A DNA stretch of 64,000 bases. It comes from Streptomyces sp. NRRL S-244 (GTDB lineage: Bacteria; Actinomycetota; Actinomycetes; Streptomycetales; Streptomycetaceae). A model generated the notes under the pieces. That model was not told where the DNA came from. It made no database searches and saw only the letters and a list, made by a program, of their open reading frames with translations. The stretch covers positions 186,001-250,000 of the forward strand of contig NZ_JOCX01000002.1 in assembly GCF_000717915.1 (NCBI RefSeq), in the 5' to 3' direction. Shown piece by piece: positions 25,526 through 36,064 of the stretch. The stretch's first letter is position 1; each line of letters opens with the position of its first letter. The position numbers and the translations under genes are program-made.

Positions 25526-26119
25526 TCAGCGCGGTACGGCGTCCGCCGCGTCGCCTTCCTTGAAGGGCAGCCCGTTCGGGTATCCGGCTTCCTTCAGGCA
25601 CACCATGACGATCTGCTGCCTGGCTTCGGCCGTCGCCGCCGCGGGGACCTTGGCCTCACAGGCGAACTGGACGGCCTTGAACCGGCGCAGCTCCCGTGCC
25701 TGCTGAGCGTCCACGTCCCGCGACGCCGGGGGAGGAGGCTGCGCCGGCGGGATCGGGTTCGCGGGGATGGGCACGAGCGGCGGGCACCTGGACTCCTTGA
25801 GCGCGGCGTCGTACGCCTCGGTGAAGCCGTCGACGTACCCGTGGCGGTAGCGGTTCTGCGGATCGCCGTAATCCATGACGGGCTTGGGCTTGCACCCGAG
25901 ACCGACCGGCCAGCCGGCGCGGAACCCCGCACGGCAGCCGTCCCAGTAGGGGTCGGCCTTGTCGAGGCAGGTGAACGTCGGAACGGCCGCCGTCGAGCCC
26001 CGGGCGGGTGACGTCGCGGCTTGAGCGGCACCGCCCCCCACCCCGATCACCTGGGACAACGCGAGTGCGGCGAGGATCGGCAGCGTGCGCGCCATGAGGT
26101 TCGGACGTCTGCGGTACAT
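25526..26119 (-). CDS. Secreted protein of unknown function
   Basis: A 197-residue protein with a signal peptide: MYRRRPNLMARTLPILAAL, then a hydrophobic core and cleavage after GGGAAQA. The mature part has about six Cys (TCLDKAD, DGCRAG, LGCKPK, SRCPP, ACEAK, MVCLKE) and a Pro-rich linker (PIPPAQPPPPA, near 120-130) between two short domains. No catalytic motif is visible. An ATG at 26095 is an alternative start. It ends 11 nt from the convergent TetR stop. The family is unrecognised. Confidence 0.7.
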   Translation of the reverse strand: MYRRRPNLMARTLPILAALALSQVIGVGGGAAQAATSPARGSTAAVPTFTCLDKADPYWDGCRAGFRAGWPVGLGCKPKPVMDYGDPQNRYRHGYVDGFTEAYDAALKESRCPPLVPIPANPIPPAQPPPPASRDVDAQQARELRRFKAVQFACEAKVPAAATAEARQQIVMVCLKEAGYPNGLPFKEGDAADAVPR

Positions 26120-26209
26120 GATCCGCGGCCTTTCTCGGGGAGCCCCCCTCGGCGGACCTCTGTTGCGGTACTCGTCCCTCTTTCAGTCAACGGCCGGGCC
26201 CGGGCAAAG

Positions 26210-26830
26210 TCAACGCGGCGGATCGGCCTCGAACGGGGGCAGCTCGGCGAGGACGTCGCGCAGGCCCGGGGTCAGGGATTCCTGGGCCACGGTGACCTCG
26301 TAGCCGCCGTGCACGAAGGTGTAGACGAAGCCGTCGAACACCGCCGGGCCGCCCGTCGGGAACCTCGGCAGGTGCGCGAGGTCCGCCTGGGCGAGCGCCG
26401 TGCGCAGCTTCGCTTCCCGGTCCGCCGGCAGCTTCCCGGTGCCGGCCGGGCGCATCTGCCGGTCCAGCCGGGTCCACGAGCCGTCGCCCTTCACCAGCAG
26501 GGTGCTCGACTTCCCGGCGTAGCCACCGGTGCGGGTGACGGTGACGAGGCGCTCCAGCGCCGAGGAGGGCCCGGGGGAGACGGGCACGGACGAGGCCGGC
26601 GCGGAGCCCGACGGCTTCCCCGGCGGAACGCCGGTCGCGCCCGGTGACCCGGATCCGGGAGACGGCTGCGCCGAAGCGGAGGCCGGATCGGAGGCCGGCG
26701 CCGACGCCGTACCGCTGCCGCCCGGCGGGTGACTCGCGGAGGGCTTGTCCGACCCACCGCCCCCCGAGCCGCACCCCGCCAGGACCACCGCACTCAGCAG
26801 CACCGCCGCCACCGCTCGGAACGCGCGCAT
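26210..26830 (-). CDS. Lipoprotein of unknown function
   Basis: A 206-residue lipoprotein with lipobox LAGC (Cys20). A Ser/Pro/Gly-rich spacer (about 21-90) is followed by a compact domain (about 92-206) containing LVTVTRTGGYAGK and VFDGFVYTFVHGGYEVTV. The fold is similar to small beta-rich lipoproteins that bind at the cell wall, but no family is assigned. It is divergent from the GT-C glycosyltransferase gene, with GGGGGTGGGG as ribosome site. Confidence 0.72.
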   Translation of the reverse strand: MRAFRAVAAVLLSAVVLAGCGSGGGGSDKPSASHPPGGSGTASAPASDPASASAQPSPGSGSPGATGVPPGKPSGSAPASSVPVSPGPSSALERLVTVTRTGGYAGKSSTLLVKGDGSWTRLDRQMRPAGTGKLPADREAKLRTALAQADLAHLPRFPTGGPAVFDGFVYTFVHGGYEVTVAQESLTPGLRDVLAELPPFEADPPR

Positions 26831-26910
26831 ACCCCACCCCCGGAGGTCTTCGGGCCGACCCCCGAGTATGGAGTCGGCACCACCCGTACGGAAAGCACCA
26901 GGAGGACGAC

Positions 26911-28329
26911 ATCCGCCGCATCGCCGCCTGGCGCTGGCTCCCGCCGCTGCTCGCCGTCCTCCTCGGCCTCTGGGGCCTGGAGCGCGCCGGCGCGGACGGC
27001 CGCGGCAGCATGTGGCGCGACGAGTCCGTCACCTGGCAGGTGGCGCACCGGCCGCTCGGCGGGATCTGGGAGCTGCTCGGGCAGGTCGACGCCGTGCACG
27101 GGCTGTACTACCTGCTGATGCACGCGGTGTTCGCGGTCTGGGACGGCGCCGGGCCGGGGGCGGGCGGGTCGGGCGGCGCGGGTGGCGCGGGCGCCCTGTG
27201 GGCGCTGCGCCTGCCGTCGGTCGCCGCCACCGCGCTCGCGGCCGCCGGGGTGGCCGCCGTCGCCCGCCGGCTCGCGGGGGAGCGGGCCGCGCTGTGGTCC
27301 GGCGCGGCCTACGCCGTGCTGCCGCCCGTGCAGATGTACGCCCAGGAGGGCCGCTCGTACGCCCTCGTCGCGGCTGCCGTGGTGTGGGCGACGTACCTGA
27401 TGCTGCGCGAGCGGTGGGTCGCGTACGCCGTGGTCCTGCTGCTGGGCTGCTGGCTGCACGAGTTCGCCGTACTGGCCCTCCTCGCGCACGGGGTCAGCGC
27501 CCGGCGCTCGCGCGGCTGGCGGTGGAGCGCCGCCGCGGTGGTGGCCCTGCTGCTGCCGCTGGCCGTGGTGAGCGCCCGGCAGGCGGAGCAGCAGCTGGGC
27601 TGGCTCGGCCGGCCGGGCTGGCGGGACTGGGCGGCGTACGCGGTCCTCGCGGCCGCCGCGCTGCTGCTCGCGCGGGGCGCGGCCGTACCGCGGGAGCTGG
27701 TCCGGGTCGCCCTGCCGCTGGCCCTGTTGCCGCCCGGCCTGCTGATGGCGGTCTCCCTCGTCCGCCCCTGGTACGTGGACCGGTACGTGCTCTACGCGCT
27801 CGCCGGGCTCGCCCTGCTCGCCGGGACCCGGCTGGCGGCGGCCCGGGGGTGGTGGCCGTGGCTGCTGGTGGGCGCGCTGCTGGTGCCGTTCGGATGGTGG
27901 TCGCTCTGGCTGCGCACCCCCGAGAGCCGCAAGGACGACGTGCTGGCGGTGGCCGCCGCCGTACGGGAGCGGGCCCGGCCGGGAGACGCCGTACTGTTCA
28001 TGCCGTCGCGGCGGCGGGAGTGGCTGCTGTCCTCGCCCAAGCTGTACGCGACCCTGCGCGACCCGGCCCTGGACCGCACCCCGGCGGCTTCGCACAGCCT
28101 CCAGGGCACGGAGCTCCCGACGGCGGAGATCTGGACCCGGCTGGTGGACACCCCCCGGGTGGTGGCCCTCCAGGACCCGGCGGACCAGCCGCTGGACCCG
28201 TACCCCCGCGAGGCGGTCAAACGCCAGACGCTGGCCTCGCACTTCGACCTGTGCTCGGTGGACGCGGTCCGCGGCGCCCGGATCGCCGTCTACGCCCGCC
28301 CGGGCCACTGCGCGGACGGCACCCCCTAG
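26911..28329 (+). CDS. GT-C (GT39-type) membrane glycosyltransferase-like protein
   Basis: About 472 residues with roughly ten membrane segments and the conserved first-loop acidic motif WRDES near residue 37, as in GT-C enzymes that use polyprenyl-phosphate sugars. A soluble C-terminal domain (about 340-472) is typical of the class. No ATG, GTG or TTG is in frame near the real N-terminus. The only start next to a good ribosome site (GGAGG at 26901-26905) is an ATC at 26911. This may be a genuine rare start or a sequence error. The end overlaps the convergent gene by 4 bp. Confidence 0.75.
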   Translation: MRRIAAWRWLPPLLAVLLGLWGLERAGADGRGSMWRDESVTWQVAHRPLGGIWELLGQVDAVHGLYYLLMHAVFAVWDGAGPGAGGSGGAGGAGALWALRLPSVAATALAAAGVAAVARRLAGERAALWSGAAYAVLPPVQMYAQEGRSYALVAAAVVWATYLMLRERWVAYAVVLLLGCWLHEFAVLALLAHGVSARRSRGWRWSAAAVVALLLPLAVVSARQAEQQLGWLGRPGWRDWAAYAVLAAAALLLARGAAVPRELVRVALPLALLPPGLLMAVSLVRPWYVDRYVLYALAGLALLAGTRLAAARGWWPWLLVGALLVPFGWWSLWLRTPESRKDDVLAVAAAVRERARPGDAVLFMPSRRREWLLSSPKLYATLRDPALDRTPAASHSLQGTELPTAEIWTRLVDTPRVVALQDPADQPLDPYPREAVKRQTLASHFDLCSVDAVRGARIAVYARPGHCADGTP

Positions 28330-29855
28330 GGGATCTCGCGAAGTCTGTCCTGGTAGCGGGCGCGCGGACCGGCGAACGGTTCGACGAAGTCCTGCTGGTG
28401 CGCCGGGTCCAGCATGGCCCTGCCGGGCCCCAGCAGGAACGGCTTGCCGTGGTCGGACAGGGTGAAGGAGGCGCGTTCGCCGGTCGGCAGGGTGACCGTC
28501 ACCTCCACCGTCATGCCGAAGGTGGCTTCCTCGGGCGCGATGACGGCGCTGATGCCGAAGGTGCCCCGGCCGTCCGCGCCCGCCCTGCTGAAGGAGAACA
28601 GCTCGTCCTTGGCGAGCGGCATCGAGAGGCCCACACCCCGCTCGGGGCGCCAGCTCGGGTCGTGCTTCAGCGAGCCGCTGGGGAACGGCCCCAGCGCGTG
28701 CAGGGTGTTGGGAAACAGGTGCCGCTCGATGTCCGGCCTGTCGACGGGGTCGATCAGGTCCACACCGGCGCGTGCGCAGGAGTAGCGGTGGCGCTCCGCG
28801 GCATCGGGGCGGACGGTTTCGAGCCGCACCGACGCGTCCAGTACGGCCCCTTCGACGAGGGGCGGACCGCTGATCCGGAGTTCGAGTTCGTGGTCCGCGG
28901 CCGGAACACCGCCGGCGCGCAGCACGGAGTCGTACATGCGGCGGCACGCCACGCCGCCGAGCCGTGCTTCGCCCCCGACGGCGGCCGCCGGGTCCTGCGG
29001 GGCGTCGGACTCGGCCTCCCAGCCGTCGGGGTTCGCGACCAGTGCGGCGGCGACGGAGACCCCGGCCTGGGGAGGCTGCGGGTCGCCGAAAGCCCGGGAG
29101 AGCGGGCGGGCCGCCCCCGACTCCCGGTCGGCGGAGCTCGAGAGCGGGGCCGCCGGCGGTGCCAGCGTGAAGGGGCGGCCGTCGTCGTCCACCCGTACGG
29201 TGACCTGCCTGCCGTTCTCCTCCACGTCCAGTTCCAGCCACCAGGCGCAGGTGCAGGCGGCCGTGGTGACGGTGACCAGCCCCGTGGCCGTACCGCCCGC
29301 CCGGACCGGAAGCGCAGCCTCCTGACGGGCGCCGGCACGGTCCAGGGAGAGGCGGACCGGCTGCACGGGCTTGCCGCGGGCCACGGTGACGGCGTCCAGC
29401 CGTTCGTCCCGCGCCAGTCCGGCGCAGCCGACGTCGTCGCCGCGGGGTACGGGGACGGCCGGCCCCCTGACCACGCGGATCCCGCGGACCACGGCCGCGC
29501 GGGACGCGGAGGCCCCGACGGAGTACGCGAGGGTGACCTGCCCGCGGGGTACGGCGCGGGCCGTGGTGGCCCACCGGAACAGCGGGACGCAGCCCAGCAC
29601 GCCGCGCATCAGCTCGGCCGGGGGCTGACGGCCGGGCTGCGGGAGGGTGGCGGCCCAGGAACCGTCGCCGTCCAGGAGCGGTGCACCGGTCGCGTACAGG
29701 CCGGGCCGGCCGGGACCGTCCGGGCCGGGGAACAGCGAACGCAGCAGGGCGACGGTGAGGGCGGAGCACAGGACGAGGACCAGGACGCCGAGGGCCACGG
29801 AGGCGACGGATCTCGGCTTGCGGCTCCTCATGACGCGCGTCATGGCGCGCGTCAT
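28326..29855 (-). CDS. Membrane-anchored extracytoplasmic protein with two related domains
   Basis: A 509-residue protein. One membrane segment near residues 17-38 (VASVALGVLVLVLCSALTV) is followed by a large outside region. Two copies of a beta-rich unit each end in a similar motif: VDDDGRPFTLAPP (about residue 225) and SDHGKPFLLGPG (about 480). The upstream gene ends in the same motif, VDKAGRPFLLAQG. The ATG overlaps the upstream stop (ATGA) and two further in-frame ATGs follow within 24 nt. I do not recognise the family. It probably works with the coupled upstream protein at the membrane. Confidence 0.65.
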   Translation of the reverse strand: MTRAMTRVMRSRKPRSVASVALGVLVLVLCSALTVALLRSLFPGPDGPGRPGLYATGAPLLDGDGSWAATLPQPGRQPPAELMRGVLGCVPLFRWATTARAVPRGQVTLAYSVGASASRAAVVRGIRVVRGPAVPVPRGDDVGCAGLARDERLDAVTVARGKPVQPVRLSLDRAGARQEAALPVRAGGTATGLVTVTTAACTCAWWLELDVEENGRQVTVRVDDDGRPFTLAPPAAPLSSSADRESGAARPLSRAFGDPQPPQAGVSVAAALVANPDGWEAESDAPQDPAAAVGGEARLGGVACRRMYDSVLRAGGVPAADHELELRISGPPLVEGAVLDASVRLETVRPDAAERHRYSCARAGVDLIDPVDRPDIERHLFPNTLHALGPFPSGSLKHDPSWRPERGVGLSMPLAKDELFSFSRAGADGRGTFGISAVIAPEEATFGMTVEVTVTLPTGERASFTLSDHGKPFLLGPGRAMLDPAHQQDFVEPFAGPRARYQDRLREIP

Positions 29856-30886
29856 GACGCCGTCCATCCGGTGTTGGTGCAGCGGAATCCCTGAGTCCGG
29901 CTTTCGACCCCCTGGGCCAGGAGGAACGGACGTCCCGCCTTGTCCACGAGCAGGTGCTGCTGCCGTTCCCCCTGCGTGTAGGTGACGTCGAGTACGAACT
30001 CGTGGGCGACGGCGGCCGGGCCGGTTGCGTTGTCCGTTCGGACCTCGACATCGAAGTAGGCCGGGTCGCCTTGGGCCGCCACCTGGACCTTGGTGCTCGG
30101 ATACTGCCCCGTCGGGCGCCCTTCGGCGTCCTGCTCCATGGCGGGCCGTTGGGGGGTGGACAGATCGAGGGCCACCCGGCTGACCTCGGAGCTTCCCTGG
30201 GCTCCGCCGCACTGGTAGAGCGGGCCGGTGGGCGCGGGGTGCGTGCGTTCGATGCGGGCCCGGATGGAGGTGATGGTGGCAGGCGTCCGGGTGAAGTTCG
30301 TGAGGATCAGCCGGATCCGCATCGTGCCCGCGTCGGCCCCGCCGTCGGTGACCATGCGGGCGAGGGTGTCCTGGACATCGCCGAAGAGGAGGGGCTCCTT
30401 CTCGTACGTGGATCCGGGCGCGGCCCGTACGAGGTGGTGGTCGCTCATCAGGTCCCACCAGACCTCGGAGGCGGCCGTGATCCGCGGGGCTCCGGGCGGG
30501 GGCTCCCGTACGGACCAGATGTCGAGGTACGCCGAGACGACTGCGGCGACCACCGCGCTGAGCGCCACCCCGGCGGCGGCGAGCGCCAGCGTCCGCAGCT
30601 GCCCCCGCAGCCGTCTTCCGAGCCGTTGGCCTTCTGCTTCCGGGTCGGGCTCTTCGGGCTGAGTGTCCGGCTCGGCTTCGGACTCGGTTTCCGCTTCGGG
30701 CTCGGGCTCGGGCTCGGGCTCGTCGGCGGTGTCGGTCGCGTCCTGCTCGGCCTGCTCGGCCTGCTCGGCCTGCTCGGCCGGTTCGGCCGGCTCGTCATGT
30801 TCGGCCGGTCCGACGTCGGACGCGGGCCCGACGGCGCTCTCGGGCTCCCCCGCCGGTTCGTGCTGCTCGCTGGTCGTCTCCGTCAC
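29852..30886 (-). CDS. Membrane-anchored protein, acidic N-terminus, related to its downstream partner
   Basis: About 344 residues. The first 85 are a Glu/Pro/Ala-rich acidic tract (AEQAEQAEQ, EPEPEPEPEAETESE). One membrane segment follows (about 98-118, LALAAAGVALSAVVAAVVSAYL), then an outside domain of about 220 residues ending in VDKAGRPFLLAQGV. This resembles the repeated unit of the next gene, to which it is coupled by a 4-bp overlap. The GTG at 30886 has GGGGGAG before it; a GTG at 30937 would add 17 residues. The function is unknown. Confidence 0.62.
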   Translation of the reverse strand: MTETTSEQHEPAGEPESAVGPASDVGPAEHDEPAEPAEQAEQAEQAEQDATDTADEPEPEPEPEAETESEAEPDTQPEEPDPEAEGQRLGRRLRGQLRTLALAAAGVALSAVVAAVVSAYLDIWSVREPPPGAPRITAASEVWWDLMSDHHLVRAAPGSTYEKEPLLFGDVQDTLARMVTDGGADAGTMRIRLILTNFTRTPATITSIRARIERTHPAPTGPLYQCGGAQGSSEVSRVALDLSTPQRPAMEQDAEGRPTGQYPSTKVQVAAQGDPAYFDVEVRTDNATGPAAVAHEFVLDVTYTQGERQQHLLVDKAGRPFLLAQGVESRTQGFRCTNTGWTAS

Positions 30887-30994
30887 GGCTCCCCCAAGCC
30901 TTGGCCCCGTCTCCCGGGAACCGCCATGGTGCGGCACCCGGGGCGCGGAGCAGAGGCGAAAAACAGCCGATCCGAAAGAACCGGGGGAGGCGGC

Positions 30995-31342
30995 CTAGAC
31001 CCCGAACAGCGCCATGACCCGGCGGACCGCCTCGGCCACCGGGACGCCGACCTCGCCGACCAGCTGGGCGACCCCGGAGACGCTCCCCAGGGCGCGGCGG
31101 AACGCGCCGCGCTCCGCGCCGTCCTCGGTCAGGGTGTCCAGGGACGCGTCCAGGACCGCCCGGTCGTCCTCCTGGACCCGTCCGCGCAGCACCTCGACGA
31201 GGCTGATCAGCTCCTGGAGCGCCGCCCGCGGGTCCTGCGGCGCGTTGTTGTTCTGCGTACCGATCTTGCCGATGTTGTTCGTCCCGTAGACCTGGAAGTT
31301 GTCGCCGACCTGCCCGATCCGGAAGTCCTCGTTGCCGGTCAA
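30995..31342 (-). CDS. Small protein with N-terminal RHIM-like motif (115 aa)
   Basis: A 115-residue soluble protein. Residues 9-28 carry the Gly/Asn motif IGQVGDNFQVYGTNNIGKIG. An Asn run (QNNN) and a helical domain follow (about 37-115, LQELISLVEVLRGRV to VMALFGV). The motif recurs at the C-terminus of the protein encoded just upstream, with 14 of 20 residues identical. Shared short motifs at the end of one protein and the start of its neighbour mark bacterial amyloid signalling pairs, and the core QVGDN resembles the RIPK3 RHIM. The TTG start overlaps the upstream stop (TTGA), with AAGGTGGGG as ribosome site. The downstream domain is unrecognised. Confidence 0.7.
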   Translation of the reverse strand: MTGNEDFRIGQVGDNFQVYGTNNIGKIGTQNNNAPQDPRAALQELISLVEVLRGRVQEDDRAVLDASLDTLTEDGAERGAFRRALGSVSGVAQLVGEVGVPVAEAVRRVMALFGV

Positions 31343-31839
31343 TTCCCCACCTTTCCGACGTTGCCGCGGCCGGACACGTTGAAGTTGTCGCCGACCTGTC
31401 CGATGTAGTTGTTGACCTGCTGGTGGAAGTTGGCCTGCGGGTTGTCGATCGCCTCCATGATCATGCGGACCAGGTCGTGGGCGAGGTTCCGGTCGGTGGT
31501 GACGAGCGCCGTGTTCGGCGTACCCGCGGTCTCGATCACCAGCGCGTAGTACGTCTTGCCCAGGATGACGCCGCCCAGTTGCGCCACGAGCAGGCCGAGC
31601 AGCACGAGCGCGACGACCACGGCCCCGTCCTGGTAGTCCGACGGGAGCACGACGAGGACGACGAACGTCAGGACGATCACGGTCACCGCGGATTTGAGGA
31701 AGCGCGCGATCGCCTGCCCGCGCGCGGGCTCGACGCTGACGGTCGTCGCCCTCGCGATGTTGTTCAGCGGATATGCCTCCGCGCCGATCCACAGGACTCT
31801 TCGGCTGACGACGACATCGGTCACGACACTCTTGGCCAT
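31339..31839 (-). CDS. DUF6232-type membrane protein with C-terminal RHIM-like motif
   Basis: A 166-residue protein. The N-terminal region (VTDVVVSRRVLWIGAEAYPLNNIARATTV) and two membrane segments (about 53-68 and 73-95) match what I recall as DUF6232. A soluble part follows. The last 21 residues are the Gly/Asn motif IGQVGDNFNVSGRGNVGKVG plus Asn, repeated in the next protein. The gene starts at ATG 31839. I infer that the membrane protein nucleates or recruits the 115-residue partner through motif-motif assembly. An ordinary structural tail is the alternative. Confidence 0.7.
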   Translation of the reverse strand: MAKSVVTDVVVSRRVLWIGAEAYPLNNIARATTVSVEPARGQAIARFLKSAVTVIVLTFVVLVVLPSDYQDGAVVVALVLLGLLVAQLGGVILGKTYYALVIETAGTPNTALVTTDRNLAHDLVRMIMEAIDNPQANFHQQVNNYIGQVGDNFNVSGRGNVGKVGN

Positions 31840-31989
31840 ACGGCTCCCCCCATGCCCGGATGTAGGGCACAGGATCCTCGCCAACTGCCCTTCCGGCAAG
31901 GCGCTTTGCGGGCAAATCCGGGCCCTGTAGGAGGATGTGCGCCGGGCCCCTTCGCCTGTGCGGCCCGCCGACCCACCCGGAGGTGCCGA

Positions 31990-33390
31990 ATGACCCGGAT
32001 GACCACGTCCCGCTCCGACGCGGAAGCTCCCGCCCCGCCGGGACCGCTGGTCGGGGCGGACTGGCTGGCCGGCCGGCTCGGCGCGCCGGGGCTCGTCGTG
32101 TTCGACGCCTCCGTCGGCGCCCACCGCGGCGCCGGCCGGCGGATACCGGGGGCCCGGCCCTTCGACCTCGACGGCGCCCTGTCCGACCACGACGCCCCCG
32201 CCCCGCACGCCATGCCCGCGGCCGCCGCCTTCGAGGAGGCGCTGCGGGGGCTCGGCGTCGACGACACCAGTACCGTCGTGGTCTACGACGGCGCCGGCAT
32301 CCACTCCAGCGCGCGGGCCTGGTGGATGCTGCGCGCCATGGGCTTCGACCGGGCGGCCGTCCTGGACGGCGGACTGCCCGCCTGGACCGCCGCCGGACTG
32401 CCCATCGAGGAGTGCGGCCCCGCGTACGAGGGCCCGCGCGGCTCCTTCACGGCCGGGCCGCGGCCGGGGCTGCTGGTGGACTTCGCCGCCGTCGGGGCGG
32501 CCCTCGCCGATCCGGAGGCGCTCCTACTGGACGCCCGTACGCGCGAACGCTTCACCGGCGCCGCCCCCGAACCGCGGCCGGGGCTGCGCGGGGGCCACAT
32601 GCCGGGCGCGGTGAACCTGCCGTTCGGCGACCTCCAGCGGGACGGCGGCCTGATGCGGCCCACCGCGGAACTCCGCGAGGCCTTCGCGGCGTTGACGGGT
32701 GAGCGGGAGCGGCTGTACTTCAGCTGCGGTTCGGGAGTGACGGCCTGCGTCCTGGCCCTGGGCGCCACCCTCGCCGGCTACTCCGCCCTGGCGGTCTACG
32801 ACGGCTCCTGGACGGACTGGGCCATGCGCCCGGAGCTGCCCGCGGTGACGGGCCGGCGGGCGCAGTTCTTCGACGGCGCCGAGACCGAGGGCCGGTTCGC
32901 CACGCCCGCGACGGGGGACGAGCGGACGCTGCTCACCGATGTCCTGGCGGCGCAGCGGGCGACGCTGGAGCTGAAGTGTGCCGGCCTGGACGCGGAGTTG
33001 TTCCTGCGGTCGGTGGAGCCGTCCACGCTCTCGCTGCTCGGCTTGGTCCGCCACCTCGCGGAGGTGGAGCGCCGCTGGTTCCGCCGGGTCCTGGCCGGGC
33101 ACGAGGCGCCGGCCCTGTTCTCGTCGGAGGCGGACCCGGACGGCGACTTCGACGGGGCGCTGCCCGGCCCGGGGGCCGTCGCGGCGGCGTGGGAGGCCTG
33201 GCGGGACGAGGTCGCGTTCGCGGAGTCGTTCACGGCCGCGGCGCCCGACCTGGACGTGGAGGCCGAGGACGGGTGGCGCGGAAAGGTGTCACTGCGCTGG
33301 GTGCTCATCCACATGATCGAGGAGTACGCCCGCCACAACGGGCACGCCGACCTGCTGCGCGAGCGGATCGACGGCGCGATCGGCCTCTGA
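31990..33390 (+). CDS. Tandem rhodanese fused to a DinB/mycothiol-transferase-like domain
   Basis: A 466-residue cytoplasmic protein. Residues 10-290 form two rhodanese domains like 3-mercaptopyruvate/thiosulfate sulfurtransferases. The second holds the active Cys in YFSCGSGVTA; the first lacks one, as usual. Residues 305-466 form a DinB-type four-helix domain (DUF664) with LVRHLAEVERRWF and HMIEEYARHNGHADLLRE, whose His residues bind metal in thiol-dependent S-transferases. The fusion suggests transfer of sulfur to or from a low-molecular-weight thiol such as mycothiol. The ATG at 31990 has GGAGGT at 5-nt spacing. Confidence 0.85.
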   Translation: MTRMTTSRSDAEAPAPPGPLVGADWLAGRLGAPGLVVFDASVGAHRGAGRRIPGARPFDLDGALSDHDAPAPHAMPAAAAFEEALRGLGVDDTSTVVVYDGAGIHSSARAWWMLRAMGFDRAAVLDGGLPAWTAAGLPIEECGPAYEGPRGSFTAGPRPGLLVDFAAVGAALADPEALLLDARTRERFTGAAPEPRPGLRGGHMPGAVNLPFGDLQRDGGLMRPTAELREAFAALTGERERLYFSCGSGVTACVLALGATLAGYSALAVYDGSWTDWAMRPELPAVTGRRAQFFDGAETEGRFATPATGDERTLLTDVLAAQRATLELKCAGLDAELFLRSVEPSTLSLLGLVRHLAEVERRWFRRVLAGHEAPALFSSEADPDGDFDGALPGPGAVAAAWEAWRDEVAFAESFTAAAPDLDVEAEDGWRGKVSLRWVLIHMIEEYARHNGHADLLRERIDGAIGL

Positions 33391-33412
33391 ACCCGGGAGC
33401 CGACCCGGGACT

Positions 33413-33435
33413 GCCCCCGGCGGGCCGCCGGGGGC
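33413..33435. terminator. Terminator after the rhodanese fusion gene
   Basis: GCCCCCGGCGG (33413-33423) pairs with CCGCCGGGGGC (33425-33435). The loop must be a little wider than the single central base, giving a stem of about 9 bp. It is 22 nt after the stop codon. Confidence 0.7.
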
Positions 33436-33484
33436 GTTCGCCGCGGGCGAACGGGGGGTGGGGAACATTGGGGGGCGCACATGC

Positions 33485-33505
33485 ATTGAGTCGGCATAGC
33501 TCAAC
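33485..33505. promoter_or_regulatory. HAIR element, HspR operator before lon
   Basis: ATTGAGT-N7-GCTCAAC matches the HAIR consensus CTTGAGT-N7-ACTCAAG in 11 of 14 positions. It is 21 nt before the lon start. HspR is known to repress lon through HAIR in Streptomyces lividans. Confidence 0.85.
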
Positions 33506-33526
33506 TTCACTGCCGGAGGGAAGATC

Positions 33527-35923
<2,397 letters not shown>

Positions 35924-35967
35924 CCGCCGCCGCCCGGCCGGCCCGGCGGCCGCGCCCGCCGGCCGGC

Positions 35968-36013
35968 GCCACCGGCCCGGGACCCTGCTCCGGCGGGGTC
36001 CCGGGCCGGTGGC
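35968..36013. terminator. Strong terminator after lon
   Basis: A perfect 18-bp stem (GCCACCGGCCCGGGACCC, 35968-35985, with 35996-36013) and a 10-nt loop. It starts 45 nt after the lon stop. Confidence 0.85.
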
Positions 36014-36064
36014 GTGCGCGCTGCGAAATACTGGTGCCTCGGGACACCATCGATGGGAGCGGAC

